The notes beneath the pieces were generated by a model. The model saw only the letters and a program-made list of their open reading frames with translations. It was not told the DNA's origin and did not search any database. 64,000 nt of DNA from Amulumruptor sp947039275 (lineage in GTDB: Bacteria > Bacteroidota > Bacteroidia > Bacteroidales > Muribaculaceae), in NCBI GenBank assembly GCA_947039275.1, contig CAMQYL010000010.1, positions 19,451 through 83,450 of the forward strand. The letters are read 5' to 3'. Positions 1 to 7,885 of this stretch are shown in pieces. Position 1 is the stretch's first letter. The number at the start of each line of letters is the position of its first letter. The translations under genes and the position numbers were made by a program.

Positions 1-14
1 GGTGGCAAATAAGC

Positions 15-47
15 GACCGGGGCAGGGCGGGGTGCCTTGCTCCGGTC
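15..47 (-). terminator. Hairpin downstream of the ferredoxin gene
   Basis: A 14-bp stem (15-28 with 34-47, including two G-T pairs) and a 5-nt loop lie just past the ferredoxin stop on the minus strand. No clear T-run follows, so termination is plausible but not certain. Confidence 0.45.
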
Positions 48-81
48 GGTGGTGTGTTATGTTTCTTGTGTCGGCGGGAGA

Positions 82-252
82 TTATTCGCCGGGGATGATT
101 GCTTCGCTGGGGCATACTTCAGAGCATGAGCCGCAGTCGATGCAGGTATCGGGGTCGATGTGGTAGATGTCGCCCTCAGAGATAGCGCCCACGGGGCAGA
201 CGGGGAGGCAGGTGCCGCAAGCGACACAAGAGTCGGTGATTACGTAAGCCAT
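82..252 (-). CDS. 2[4Fe-4S] ferredoxin
   Basis: Small cytosolic electron carrier of 56 residues, starting MAYVITDSCVACG. Two complete cluster motifs are visible: CVACGTCLPVCP in the first half and CIDCGSCSEVCP in the second. Each is a CxxCxxCxxxCP set that binds one cubane cluster by exchanging its last cysteine, as is typical of clostridial-type ferredoxins. The size matches the family (about 55 residues). The start is the ATG whose reverse complement sits at 250-252, and no longer in-frame start is needed. It appears monocistronic, with a -7 box at 335-342 and a hairpin beyond its stop. Likely partners are pyruvate:ferredoxin oxidoreductase or similar anaerobic enzymes; none is in the window, so the partner is inference. 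Confidence 0.96.
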   Translation of the reverse strand: MAYVITDSCVACGTCLPVCPVGAISEGDIYHIDPDTCIDCGSCSEVCPSEAIIPGE

Positions 253-334
253 AGTAGTTTAGTGTTTATAAGTTAGCTTTTAGGAATTTCTGTCATTGGT
301 GAGCTGCCTGTGACAATACTCACTTTCTGTGATG

Positions 335-342
335 CAAAATTA
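335..342 (-). promoter_or_regulatory. -7 box for the ferredoxin gene
   Basis: On the minus strand this reads TAATTTTG, a match to the Bacteroidota TAnnTTTG element. It is 83 bp upstream of the ferredoxin start. No good -33 element was found. Confidence 0.5.
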
Positions 343-446
343 CATATATTTGGCAAATGCGCCACATTTTTCAGCGAAAAATTTCCAAAAACGGGTTTAA
401 ACAATGTTTATGGCTGCCAGGGGATACCCAAAAGTAGTGATTGGTG

Positions 447-1073
447 TCAGAAGAGGTAGGCGGCGGTGATGGTCCAGCAGCGGGTTTTGCCGTCAATGCT
501 GACATTGCTGAGCTCGCCTCCGCTGAGACGGTTGACTACAGAGTTGGAGAGACCGAGACCGTAGGATGCGGCTACCTGTATCTTGTTGATTACCTGGAGT
601 CCGAAACCGAAGTTCCACGCCACGTCGAAGGTCTTGTTTTTGAGCGCGTCGTTGATGCCTGTGCGGCTGGTCAGGAAGGCGAATGACGGACCGGTGGTGA
701 CGAAAGGAGATACTATCTTGCCGATGCCGGGGAGTCCGATCATGTACTTGAGGTTGATGGGTATCTCGATGTAGTCACGGTGCGAGACGATGTCGGAGCT
801 GAGGTTGTCGTAGTCATACTGTGCTTCAAGGTTGCGGCGCACGTACATGAGTGAGGCGTCGAAACCGAGATTGATCGCCGGGGCGATGAACTGCATCATC
901 ACACCGCCTGTGAAACCGCTCTGGTTGTCAGAGTCGAATACCGACTTGTTGAAGTGGAGCGAGTTGACAGTCATGCCGACCTTGGCACCGAACTTGAACT
1001 GTGCTGAGGCGGGTACTGCCGCGCATATCGCCACGATAACGGCTGCTGCCAATGAAATCAATGTCTTTTTCAT
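447..1073 (-). CDS. Outer membrane beta-barrel protein (PorT/OMP_b-brl family)
   Basis: A 208-residue exported protein. The chosen start is the Met of MKKTLISLAAAV (codon at 1071-1073), because it begins a clean signal peptide ending near ASA|QFKF at residue 24; an upstream in-frame Met would add a non-signal tail. The mature part alternates polar and hydrophobic residues in short strands (FGAKVGMTVNSL, GFDASLMYVRR, WNFGFGLQVINK) and ends in a C-terminal aromatic strand, ITAAYLF, as expected of an 8-10 stranded barrel inserted by BAM. It resembles the small porin-family proteins common in Bacteroidales, whose ligands are mostly unknown. It is divergent from the BrkB-type gene and has its own promoter at 1137-1168. 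Specific function is not inferable. Confidence 0.85.
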   Translation of the reverse strand: MKKTLISLAAAVIVAICAAVPASAQFKFGAKVGMTVNSLHFNKSVFDSDNQSGFTGGVMMQFIAPAINLGFDASLMYVRRNLEAQYDYDNLSSDIVSHRDYIEIPINLKYMIGLPGIGKIVSPFVTTGPSFAFLTSRTGINDALKNKTFDVAWNFGFGLQVINKIQVAASYGLGLSNSVVNRLSGGELSNVSIDGKTRCWTITAAYLF

Positions 1074-1136
1074 AAGGGGTAAAAATGGGGTTAGATGTGT
1101 GAACATTTTTCCTACGAAAGGTATTTATCCAGTGTG

Positions 1137-1168
1137 CAAAGTTACCTTTTTTGCATTATATAGCCAAG
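1137..1168 (-). promoter_or_regulatory. Promoter for the beta-barrel gene
   Basis: On the minus strand, TAACTTTG (1137-1144) follows a TTG (1165-1167) with a 20-bp spacer. This is a good match to the Bacteroidota -33/-7 promoter. Confidence 0.65.
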
Positions 1169-1185
1169 TTGTGTTAAAATTTACC

Positions 1186-1193
1186 TATATTTG
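1186..1193 (+). promoter_or_regulatory. -7 box immediately before the BrkB-type start codon
   Basis: TATATTTG ends only 6 bp before the ATG at 1200. If this box is used, transcription would begin at or next to the start codon and the mRNA would be leaderless or nearly so. No -33 element at normal spacing was seen. Confidence 0.4.
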
Positions 1194-1199
1194 TCACAT

Positions 1200-2591
1200 A
1201 TGCCGCAATCAAAAGATACTGTTTCGCCGTCGCGGTTGGAGCGTCTGATGTCATGGGCAAAGGCGCGCTGGACCTACTGCACCACGGGTGTGTGGCTTGA
1301 CCCCCGCCGCAACTGGAAGGTGTCGGTGGTCAAGACGCTCAATCTTGCCGTAAGGTCATTTATGGACTCTGATCTGCAGGTCAGGGCAGCCTCGCTGACA
1401 TATAATACTGTGCTGGCAGTCGTGCCCGCGCTGGCTATGGTGTTTGCCATCGGGCGCGGCTTCGGTTTCCAGAATCTGCTTCAGAAGCAGCTCTATGATG
1501 CTTTCCCGTCGCAGCACACTATGATTTCGACTGCGCTCAAGTTTGTCGACAGCTATCTGTCGCAGGCTTCCGAAGGGCTGTTTGTCGGCGTAGGTATCGT
1601 GTTCCTCCTGTGGACCATGATATCGCTGCTCGGCAATGTCGAGGATGCCTTTAATATAATATGGGATGTCAAGCGCGGACGCACTCTGTGGCGCAAGGTG
1701 ACCGATTATCTTGCCATCTTCCTCATATTGCCTATATTGATGATAGTGGCTGCCGGCATTTCAATCACGATGTCGACCACTCTGCATAATCTGCTGCCGT
1801 TCGGATTCCTGTCGCCGGCGGTGGAGTTTTTCCTTGATTTGGCGAGCTATGCAATCACATGCCTGTTTTTCGCCGGGGCATACATGCTGATACCCAATAC
1901 CAAGGTGAAGTTCGGCAATGCTCTGATTGCCGGGTTTATCGCCGGAGTGAGTTTCCTGGTGCTGCAATGGCTGTTTCTGTCGGGGCAGATCTATGTGGCG
2001 AAATACAATGCGATATACGGTAGTTTCTCGTTTCTGCCACTGTTTCTGCTCTGGCTCTACCTCGTATGGCTTATCACATTGATAGGCGCGATACTGTGTT
2101 ACGCATCGCAAAACACTTTCGCGCTCAGCTTCATCGGACAGGTTGACAGCATATCTCCCAACTATCGCCGTAAGGTCACGATTGTAGTCATGACGCTTAT
2201 ATGCCGTCGCTTCTACGACCGCAAGCCTCCGATGAATGTCACGGAGCTGGCACGTACGTATGCTCTGCCGGCGCGGCTTGTCAAGGATATAGCCACTCTG
2301 CTTGTCAACGTGAGGGTGCTTGACTATGTGACCACCGATGCCACCGAAGGGGAGCAGCCGTTGCAGCTCGCAGTCCCGGTAGAGACGTTGACTGTGGGTG
2401 ATGTGATGGGGCTGATTGACAATTACGGCACCTCGGGCTTCATCCCGCTTTTTGACAAGCGTTTTGCCGCGGTCAACAAGATTGCCCAAGGATTTGACTG
2501 CGAGTTCACCTCTATTACCGATAAGACACGGTTTATAGACATCCCGGTAGATGTAGAGCCATTGCCTCTTACCAAGATTACAGTAAATTAA
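1200..2591 (+). CDS. YihY/BrkB-type inner membrane protein
   Basis: A 463-residue polytopic membrane protein of the YihY/virulence factor BrkB family (older annotations say ribonuclease BN; that assignment is obsolete). The ATG at 1200 is chosen over a TTG at 1191, which lies inside the probable -7 box. After a soluble N-terminus it shows the family signature region (LQVRAASLTYNTVLAVVPAL), then about six hydrophobic helices up to residue 310. The polar segment NAIYGSFSFLPLFLLWLYL, typical of the family, lies just before the last helices. The final 140 residues look like a cytosolic winged-helix-type tail, as in longer Bacteroidota members. The transported substrate of the family is not established. 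ridA follows after 21 bp, so the two are probably cotranscribed. Confidence 0.88.
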   Translation: MPQSKDTVSPSRLERLMSWAKARWTYCTTGVWLDPRRNWKVSVVKTLNLAVRSFMDSDLQVRAASLTYNTVLAVVPALAMVFAIGRGFGFQNLLQKQLYDAFPSQHTMISTALKFVDSYLSQASEGLFVGVGIVFLLWTMISLLGNVEDAFNIIWDVKRGRTLWRKVTDYLAIFLILPILMIVAAGISITMSTTLHNLLPFGFLSPAVEFFLDLASYAITCLFFAGAYMLIPNTKVKFGNALIAGFIAGVSFLVLQWLFLSGQIYVAKYNAIYGSFSFLPLFLLWLYLVWLITLIGAILCYASQNTFALSFIGQVDSISPNYRRKVTIVVMTLICRRFYDRKPPMNVTELARTYALPARLVKDIATLLVNVRVLDYVTTDATEGEQPLQLAVPVETLTVGDVMGLIDNYGTSGFIPLFDKRFAAVNKIAQGFDCEFTSITDKTRFIDIPVDVEPLPLTKITVN

Positions 2592-2612
2592 CCCATATTA
2601 AATTTCTCAGAC

Positions 2613-2987
2613 ATGAAAAAAGTAATCTCCACCACCGAGGCTCCCGGAGCCATCGGACCTTACTCCCAGGGCATAGACCTTGGCAATATCGTGTTTTGCT
2701 CAGGGCAGATACCCATCAACCCTGCTACAGGTGCAATGCCTGAAGGCATCACAGCCCAGACCGAGCAGGCTATAGCCAATGTCAAGGCATTGCTCAAATC
2801 AATAGGTCTTGGCTTGGAAAATGTTGTGAAAACCACCGTGTTCTTGGCTGATATAGCGGATTTTGCAGCGATGAATGAAGTGTATGCATCGCACTTCACC
2901 GAACCGTTTCCTGCCCGTTCCGCTGTGGCGGTCAAGGATCTCCCCAAAGGGGCTTTGGTAGAGGTAGAGGTGATCGCAGCACGTTGA
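2613..2987 (+). CDS. ridA: RidA family reactive intermediate/imine deaminase
   Basis: A 124-residue cytosolic protein of full family length. RidA hydrolyses the enamine/imine products released by PLP enzymes such as threonine dehydratase and so protects other PLP enzymes from inactivation. The family active-site positions are visible: Tyr17 (GAIGPYSQG), Arg102 (PFPARSAVAVKDLP) and the C-terminal glutamates in LVEVEVIA. The strong GQIP and KTTVFLAD motifs also fit. It is predicted to be a trimer. It sits 21 bp behind the BrkB-type gene on the same strand. The functional link to that neighbour is not clear. Confidence 0.95.
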   Translation: MKKVISTTEAPGAIGPYSQGIDLGNIVFCSGQIPINPATGAMPEGITAQTEQAIANVKALLKSIGLGLENVVKTTVFLADIADFAAMNEVYASHFTEPFPARSAVAVKDLPKGALVEVEVIAAR

Positions 2988-3047
2988 TTTGCGGCGAGTC
3001 TCTGCGTATATTCTTAAAATTTGTTGATAAAATAAAATGCTGTTTAT

Positions 3048-3078
3048 TTTGACAGCATGAAACAAAATAGTAAATTTG
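3048..3078 (+). promoter_or_regulatory. Promoter of pyruvate phosphate dikinase
   Basis: TTTG (3048-3051), a 19-bp spacer and TAAATTTG (3071-3078) form the best consensus promoter in the window. Transcription would start near 3085, giving a leader of about 140 nt. Confidence 0.75.
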
Positions 3079-3080
3079 CA

Positions 3081-3110
3081 TCCACAAGTCGCTCCCCGGA
3101 GCCTTGTGGA
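3081..3110 (+). promoter_or_regulatory. Hairpin at the 5' end of the ppdK leader
   Basis: TCCACAAG (3081-3088) pairs with CTTGTGGA (3103-3110), enclosing a GCTCC/GGAGC inner stem. A T-rich run follows (3111-3130). It could stabilise the mRNA 5' end or act as a weak attenuator. If transcription starts at 3084-3086 the outer stem loses its first few bases. Confidence 0.45.
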
Positions 3111-3225
3111 TGTTCTATTTTTATTTTTGCAGCCATGAATTGGAATCGCAATGTATAAAAACAGTTAACTTAGTCTAATCAATTCTTAAAATACATTAAC
3201 CTTAATTACAGAAAAACCCTTACAG

Positions 3226-5940
3226 ATGAAAAGAGTTTACACGTTCGGTGACGGACATGCCGAAGGCGATGCTTCGATGCGTAACCTTCTCGGTGGCAAA
3301 GGTGCCAACCTTGCTGAAATGAACCTGCTCGGCATGCCTGTGCCTCCCGGATTTACCATCACAACCGAAGTCTGCACAGAATACACACAATATGGCCGCG
3401 ATGAGGTCGTGAAGCGTCTCAACGACGATGTGCACAAAGCTATCGCTCATGTTGAAGGCCTTACGGGCAAGAAGTTCAACGATCCCTCTAATCCTCTGCT
3501 CGTGTCGGTGCGCTCTGGAGCGCGTGCTTCCATGCCTGGCATGATGGATACAGTGCTCAATCTCGGCATGAACGATGCCACAGTGGCTTCGCTGGCTGAA
3601 AAAAGCGGCAATCCACGCTTTGCATGGGACAGTTACCGCCGTTTCGTGCAGATGTACGGCGACGTTGTGCTTGGCATGAAGCCCAAGAGCAAAGAGGACA
3701 TCGATCCCTTCGAAGAAATCATGGACAAGGTCAAGGAGCAGAAAGGCGTGAAGCTTGATACAGAGCTTGATGTCGAAGACCTCCAGACTCTGGTGAAGCT
3801 GTTTAAAGCTGCTGTCAAGGAACATACCGGCAAGGATTTCCCTGATGATGCCTGGGAACAGCTCTGGGGCGGTATCTGCGCTGTGTTTGACAGCTGGATG
3901 AACGAGCGCGCCATCATCTACCGCCGCATGAACCAGATACCCGAAGAGTGGGGTACTGCCGTTAACGTTCAGGCCATGGTCTATGGCAACATGGGCGACA
4001 ACTCTGCTACAGGTGTGGCTTTCAGCCGTGATGCAGCTACAGGCGAAAACATATTCAACGGCGAGTATCTCATCAACGCTCAGGGTGAGGACGTTGTGGC
4101 TGGTATCCGCACACCCCAGCAGATTACTGTGGAAGGCTCACGCCGCTGGGCTGCCCTCCAGGGCATCTCTGAGGAGGAACGCGCCAGCAAGTATCCTTCT
4201 CTTGAGGAGTCGATGCCTGTATGCGCTGCCGAGCTGATTGCCATCTCCAACAAGCTCGAAGGTTACTACAAGGATATGCAGGATATGGAGTTCACTATCC
4301 AGGACGGCAAGCTCTGGATGCTCCAGACCCGCAACGGCAAGCGCACCGGCGCTGCCATGGTCAAGATAGCGATGGATCTGCTCCGCGCAGGTGTCATCGA
4401 CGAGAAGACCGTAGTGCTCCGCATGGAGCCTCAGAAGCTCGACGAGCTGCTCCACCCCGTGTTTGACAAGGCTGCTCTCAAGCGCGCACGTGTCGTAGCT
4501 AAGGGTCTCCCTGCCTCTCCAGGTGCCGCTACCGGCATGATTGTGTTCTCAGCCGAAGATGCTGAGGCATGGTCAGAGAAGAAGAAGAAAGTGGTGCTCG
4601 TGCGCATCGAGACATCTCCCGAAGACCTTCGCGGTATGGCTGTGGCTCAGGGTATCCTGACGATGCGTGGCGGTATGACCAGCCATGCAGCTGTGGTTGC
4701 CCGCGGTATGGGCAAGTGCTGCGTGTCGGGTGCCGGTGAAATCCGCGTTGACTACAAGGCTAAGACCGTGGTCATGGGCGGTATCACATATAAGGAGGGC
4801 GACTGGATTTCTCTCAACGGCTCTACAGGCGAGGTGTATGACGGCCAGGTGCCCACCACCGAACCCGAGCTCGGTGGCGATTTCGGTGCCATCATGAACC
4901 TCTCTGACAAGTTTACCAAGTGCCTCGTCCGCACCAATGCCGACACACCGCGCGATGCCAAGCAGGCTCGCCACTTCGGTGCTCAGGGTATCGGTCTGTG
5001 CCGCACAGAGCACATGTTCTTCGAGGGCGACCGCATCAAGGCTGTGCGCGAGATGATTCTTGCTTCTGACGAGCAGGGTCGCCGCCACGCCCTTGCCAAA
5101 CTGCTCCCGATGCAGCGTGGTGACTTCGAGGGCATCTTTGAGGCTATGGACGGCTTCGGAGTGACTATCCGTCTGCTCGATCCCCCTCTGCATGAATTCG
5201 TACCCCATCAGACAGCCACACAGAAAGAGCTGGCAAACGAGATGGGTCTGACTCTTGAGGAGGTTAAGGCAAAGGTTGATAGCTTGGAGGAATTCAACCC
5301 CATGCTCGGTCACCGCGGCTGCCGCCTTGGCATCACATATCCCGAAATCACCGAGATGCAGACACGCGCCATCATCGAGGCAGCTCTCGCAGTCAAGGCT
5401 CGTGGCATTGACGTGCATCCCGAAATCATGATACCTCTGGTCGGCTCGCTCAAGGAGATCCAGAATCAGGCAGATGTAATCAACATCACCGCAGCCAAGG
5501 TGTTTGAGGAGGCTGGCACATCAGTTCCCTACAAGGTAGGTACGATGATCGAGGTGCCCCGCGCAGCTCTGACTGCCAACGAAATCGCCACTGTGGCAGA
5601 CTTCTTCTCGTTCGGTACAAATGACCTGACTCAGATGACATTCGGCTTCTCGCGTGACGATGCTCCCAAGTTCCTCAAATTCTACAAGGAGCACGGCATT
5701 ATCAAGACCGATCCCTTCGAAGTCCTTGACCAGGAAGGCGTAGGCCAGCTCGTCAAGATGGGCGTAGAAAAGGGTCGCGCCACCAAGCCTGAGCTTAAGG
5801 TGGGTATTTGCGGCGAGCATGGCGGCGAACCCTCGTCAGTCAAGTTCTGCGCCAAACTCGGCATGAACTACGTCAGCTGCTCACCCTATCGTGTGCCCAT
5901 CGCCCGCGTAGCCGCGGCGCAGGCTGCCTTAGAGGAGTAA
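3226..5940 (+). CDS. ppdK: Pyruvate, phosphate dikinase
   Basis: Cytosolic enzyme that interconverts pyruvate + ATP + Pi and PEP + AMP + PPi, working at the glycolysis/gluconeogenesis junction of anaerobes. At 904 residues it is slightly longer than the typical 875. Order of domains: N-terminal ATP-grasp (LLGGKGANLAEMNLLGMPVPPGF near residue 23; MLQTRNGKRTG at its end), central phosphohistidine domain with GGMTSHAAVVARG carrying His487, and C-terminal TIM barrel with GICGEHGG, where Cys862 is the catalytic acid/base. All key residues are present. It is preceded by a strong promoter and hairpin leader and followed by palindromes rather than another gene, so it is probably monocistronic. PEP carboxykinase elsewhere in the window (26828-28426) has a similar leader design. 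Confidence 0.97.
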   Translation: MKRVYTFGDGHAEGDASMRNLLGGKGANLAEMNLLGMPVPPGFTITTEVCTEYTQYGRDEVVKRLNDDVHKAIAHVEGLTGKKFNDPSNPLLVSVRSGARASMPGMMDTVLNLGMNDATVASLAEKSGNPRFAWDSYRRFVQMYGDVVLGMKPKSKEDIDPFEEIMDKVKEQKGVKLDTELDVEDLQTLVKLFKAAVKEHTGKDFPDDAWEQLWGGICAVFDSWMNERAIIYRRMNQIPEEWGTAVNVQAMVYGNMGDNSATGVAFSRDAATGENIFNGEYLINAQGEDVVAGIRTPQQITVEGSRRWAALQGISEEERASKYPSLEESMPVCAAELIAISNKLEGYYKDMQDMEFTIQDGKLWMLQTRNGKRTGAAMVKIAMDLLRAGVIDEKTVVLRMEPQKLDELLHPVFDKAALKRARVVAKGLPASPGAATGMIVFSAEDAEAWSEKKKKVVLVRIETSPEDLRGMAVAQGILTMRGGMTSHAAVVARGMGKCCVSGAGEIRVDYKAKTVVMGGITYKEGDWISLNGSTGEVYDGQVPTTEPELGGDFGAIMNLSDKFTKCLVRTNADTPRDAKQARHFGAQGIGLCRTEHMFFEGDRIKAVREMILASDEQGRRHALAKLLPMQRGDFEGIFEAMDGFGVTIRLLDPPLHEFVPHQTATQKELANEMGLTLEEVKAKVDSLEEFNPMLGHRGCRLGITYPEITEMQTRAIIEAALAVKARGIDVHPEIMIPLVGSLKEIQNQADVINITAAKVFEEAGTSVPYKVGTMIEVPRAALTANEIATVADFFSFGTNDLTQMTFGFSRDDAPKFLKFYKEHGIIKTDPFEVLDQEGVGQLVKMGVEKGRATKPELKVGICGEHGGEPSSVKFCAKLGMNYVSCSPYRVPIARVAAAQAALEE

Positions 5941-5960
5941 TCGAGACTCCACAGATATTT

Positions 5961-6010
5961 GCGAGCTGCAATGCCTGTCCCTTGTCAGAAAGGGCAGCAT
6001 TGAAGCTCGC
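5961..6010. repeat. Imperfect palindrome downstream of ppdK
   Basis: GCGAGCTGCAATGC (5961-5974) pairs with GCATTGAAGCTCGC (5997-6010) with one mismatch; an inner CCCTT/AAGGG stem extends it. It could terminate ppdK or be a REP-like target of the neighbouring transposase. Shorter palindromes follow at 6024-6037 (AGCCGC-AA-GCGGCT) and 6084-6099 (CAGCAGC-TT-GCTGCTG). Confidence 0.6.
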
Positions 6011-6116
6011 TCTTTAACCGACAAGCCGCAAGCGGCTCGCACGAAAACAAAAGACTATTCAACCTCTATTTTGCCTTCTGTGCCAGCAGCTTGCTGCTGC
6101 CTTAATCCAATCGCCC

Positions 6117-6983
6117 ATGCCCAGAGCTTATAACCACGACTACCGCGACCGCAGCTTCTACCACATCACTATGACCAAGGCACCGGGCATCCCCGCTTTC
6201 GGTCACCTTTCAGGCTCCAATATCGACAGAAGCCCTTTGGGGCAAATCATAGCCGCCAACATCTGGCGTATTTCTGACCTGAATCCCTCTCTGAAACTGC
6301 TCCAATATGTCATCATGCCCGACCATGTGCATTTCTTGGTGCAGGTGACTGGCCGCATGGATAAGCCGCTCGGCTGCTATATAGGAATGCTCAAGGTCAA
6401 AATAGGGCAGCAATACAGGTCACAGATAGCGCAAGCGGACATCTCGCCGATATTTGCGCCTGATTTCTATGACCGCATCATATGGCAGGATAAGCCTCTG
6501 GATGCGGTGTACAAGTATATCCGCGACAATCCCCGACGATTAGCAGTCCGCAAAGCCAATCCTGATTTTTTCCGACGTATAAACAATCTGGCATTGGCAG
6601 GGAAGCAATGGCAATGCTACGGCAATATACACCTGCTGGATAATCCATTTAAAGCACAGGTAGTAATCCACCGTGCAGACTCCTCCGAAATTAGAGAACG
6701 AAACCGTCTGCGATGGCTGCATCTTGCAGCAAACGGCGGTGTCCTTGTATCCCCATTCATCTCCAAAGATGAGAAACAGCTCCGAGATGAAGCTGAATCC
6801 GCAGGTGCAAAAATAATCCTGTTAACTAACGAAGTCTTCCACGACCGTTACAAACCCTCCGCCCACGATTTCACCCTCTGTGAACAAGGACGCATGCTGA
6901 TTCTTGCCTCACAGTCACCGCTGCCTCCATCGCGTCAGTCTTTTATGTCGCTCAATGCAGTCGCATCATGGCTATGTAAATGA
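6117..6983 (+). CDS. Y1/RAYT-type transposase (REP-associated HUH family)
   Basis: A 288-residue protein with an IS200-like Y1 transposase fold at the N-terminus. Visible marks are RSFYHITMTK near residue 12, the HUH metal-binding pair in MPDHVHFLV (His70, His72), and the YKYIRDNPRR segment (Tyr132/Tyr134), which resembles the YI.NP region of REP-associated tyrosine transposases; one of these tyrosines is the likely nucleophile. Residues 190-288 form an extra domain (PFISKDEKQL, IILLTNEV) not found in minimal IS200 enzymes. No insertion-sequence ends like IS200/IS605 were recognised, but palindromes flank it on both sides, as expected for a domesticated RAYT that acts on REP hairpins. The reading frame is intact. 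The link to the REP-like repeats in this window is inference. Confidence 0.82.
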   Translation: MPRAYNHDYRDRSFYHITMTKAPGIPAFGHLSGSNIDRSPLGQIIAANIWRISDLNPSLKLLQYVIMPDHVHFLVQVTGRMDKPLGCYIGMLKVKIGQQYRSQIAQADISPIFAPDFYDRIIWQDKPLDAVYKYIRDNPRRLAVRKANPDFFRRINNLALAGKQWQCYGNIHLLDNPFKAQVVIHRADSSEIRERNRLRWLHLAANGGVLVSPFISKDEKQLRDEAESAGAKIILLTNEVFHDRYKPSAHDFTLCEQGRMLILASQSPLPPSRQSFMSLNAVASWLCK

Positions 6984-7023
6984 CAATAGGGGCAGAAACC
7001 ATGGTTTCTGCCCCTATTGTCAT
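6980..7023. repeat. Perfect 44-bp palindrome overlapping the RAYT stop codon
   Basis: All 22 base pairs are complementary with no loop; the axis is inside CCATGG (6999-7004). The palindrome begins on the last sense codon of the transposase and includes its TGA. It lies between two convergent genes (transposase and the LpxA-like gene), so it may work as a bidirectional transcript end. No T-run follows on either side. It may also be the element's own hairpin end. Confidence 0.9.
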
Positions 7024-7042
7024 TATTGTATGGGGGGATGGG

Positions 7043-7843
7043 TTAGTCGTCGCGGGTGTCGACTTTGAGGTCGACGAGGCGCTGGTTTACGCGGTCGATG
7101 AAGTTGAGGATGTTTTCGCGCTCGGGGCTGGGCTCTACGTCGTTTTCGATGCGGCGCACGGCGTTGAAGATTGATGTGCCGCTCTGGTAGACGTGGCGGT
7201 ATGCCTTGGCGATGTCATCGATCTGGTGCATGGTGAAGCCGTGACGTGCCATCACTACGGCGTTCACGCCGTCATATTCAGCCGGGTTATGGGCGAATAC
7301 GGTGTAGGGAGGTACGTTGTTGCCGATGCGGCAGCCACCCTTGATGAGCACCCAGTCACCGATCTTGCAACGCTCGTGGAGCATGGTGTTGGATGACATG
7401 ATGGTGCATTCGCCTACTTCGGCGTCGCCGGCGATGGTCACGCCGTTGCCAAGCACTGTCTTGCCCTTTATGACTGAGTCGTGGCCTATGTGGCTCTTGG
7501 CGAGGACATATACCTCATTGCCTATGGTAGTAGCCTGACCTTCGCGGATGCTGCGGTTGATGATGACGTTTTCACGTATCACGCAGTTGTCACCTATGAC
7601 ACACAGACCCTTTTCGCCCTTCCAGCGGAAGTCCTGGGGGTCTGCACCGATGACGGCATATTGGTAAATTTTGGTGTTTTTGCCGATGCGGGTGTCATGT
7701 ATGATGGATGCGTAAGGCATTATTTCACATCCGTCGCCGATTTCCACGTCGGCATCTATATAGGCGAAGGCGTGTATGATCACATCATTGCCTATCTTAG
7801 CCGAGGGGTCGATATGAGCCAGTTGGCTTATTCCTTTTCCCAT
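7043..7843 (-). CDS. lpxA: LpxA-like acyl-ACP--UDP-N-acetylglucosamine O-acyltransferase
   Basis: A 266-residue left-handed beta-helix acyltransferase. Hexapeptide repeats run from residue 9 to about 190 (AKIGNDVII, AVIGADPQDF, CVIGDNCVI, and so on), followed by the C-terminal helical domain (RRIENDVEP..NFIDRV). LpxA transfers a 3-hydroxyacyl chain to UDP-GlcNAc in the first step of lipid A synthesis. His118 and His121 in KSHIGHD align with the family's catalytic His pair, and IGADPQDF is the LpxA signature. One deviation: the strand that is usually HRGT in E. coli is NRSI here, and no lpxC/lpxD partner is adjacent. It may therefore be a second paralogue with a different acyl or nucleotide-sugar preference. 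It lies 42 bp downstream of the RND outer-membrane gene and could be cotranscribed. Confidence 0.85.
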   Translation of the reverse strand: MGKGISQLAHIDPSAKIGNDVIIHAFAYIDADVEIGDGCEIMPYASIIHDTRIGKNTKIYQYAVIGADPQDFRWKGEKGLCVIGDNCVIRENVIINRSIREGQATTIGNEVYVLAKSHIGHDSVIKGKTVLGNGVTIAGDAEVGECTIMSSNTMLHERCKIGDWVLIKGGCRIGNNVPPYTVFAHNPAEYDGVNAVVMARHGFTMHQIDDIAKAYRHVYQSGTSIFNAVRRIENDVEPSPERENILNFIDRVNQRLVDLKVDTRDD

Positions 7844-7885
7844 GGTGGTATTATGTATTTGATTATAGATATAAGGATTTCGTGA

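Noticed and set aside
1191..1199. TTG start for the BrkB-type gene
   Set aside because: It lies in the probable -7 box and an ATG follows 9 bp later.
3220..5864. Long minus-strand open frames opposite ppdK
   Set aside because: They are the antisense of a highly biased gene, have no family motifs and no promoter.
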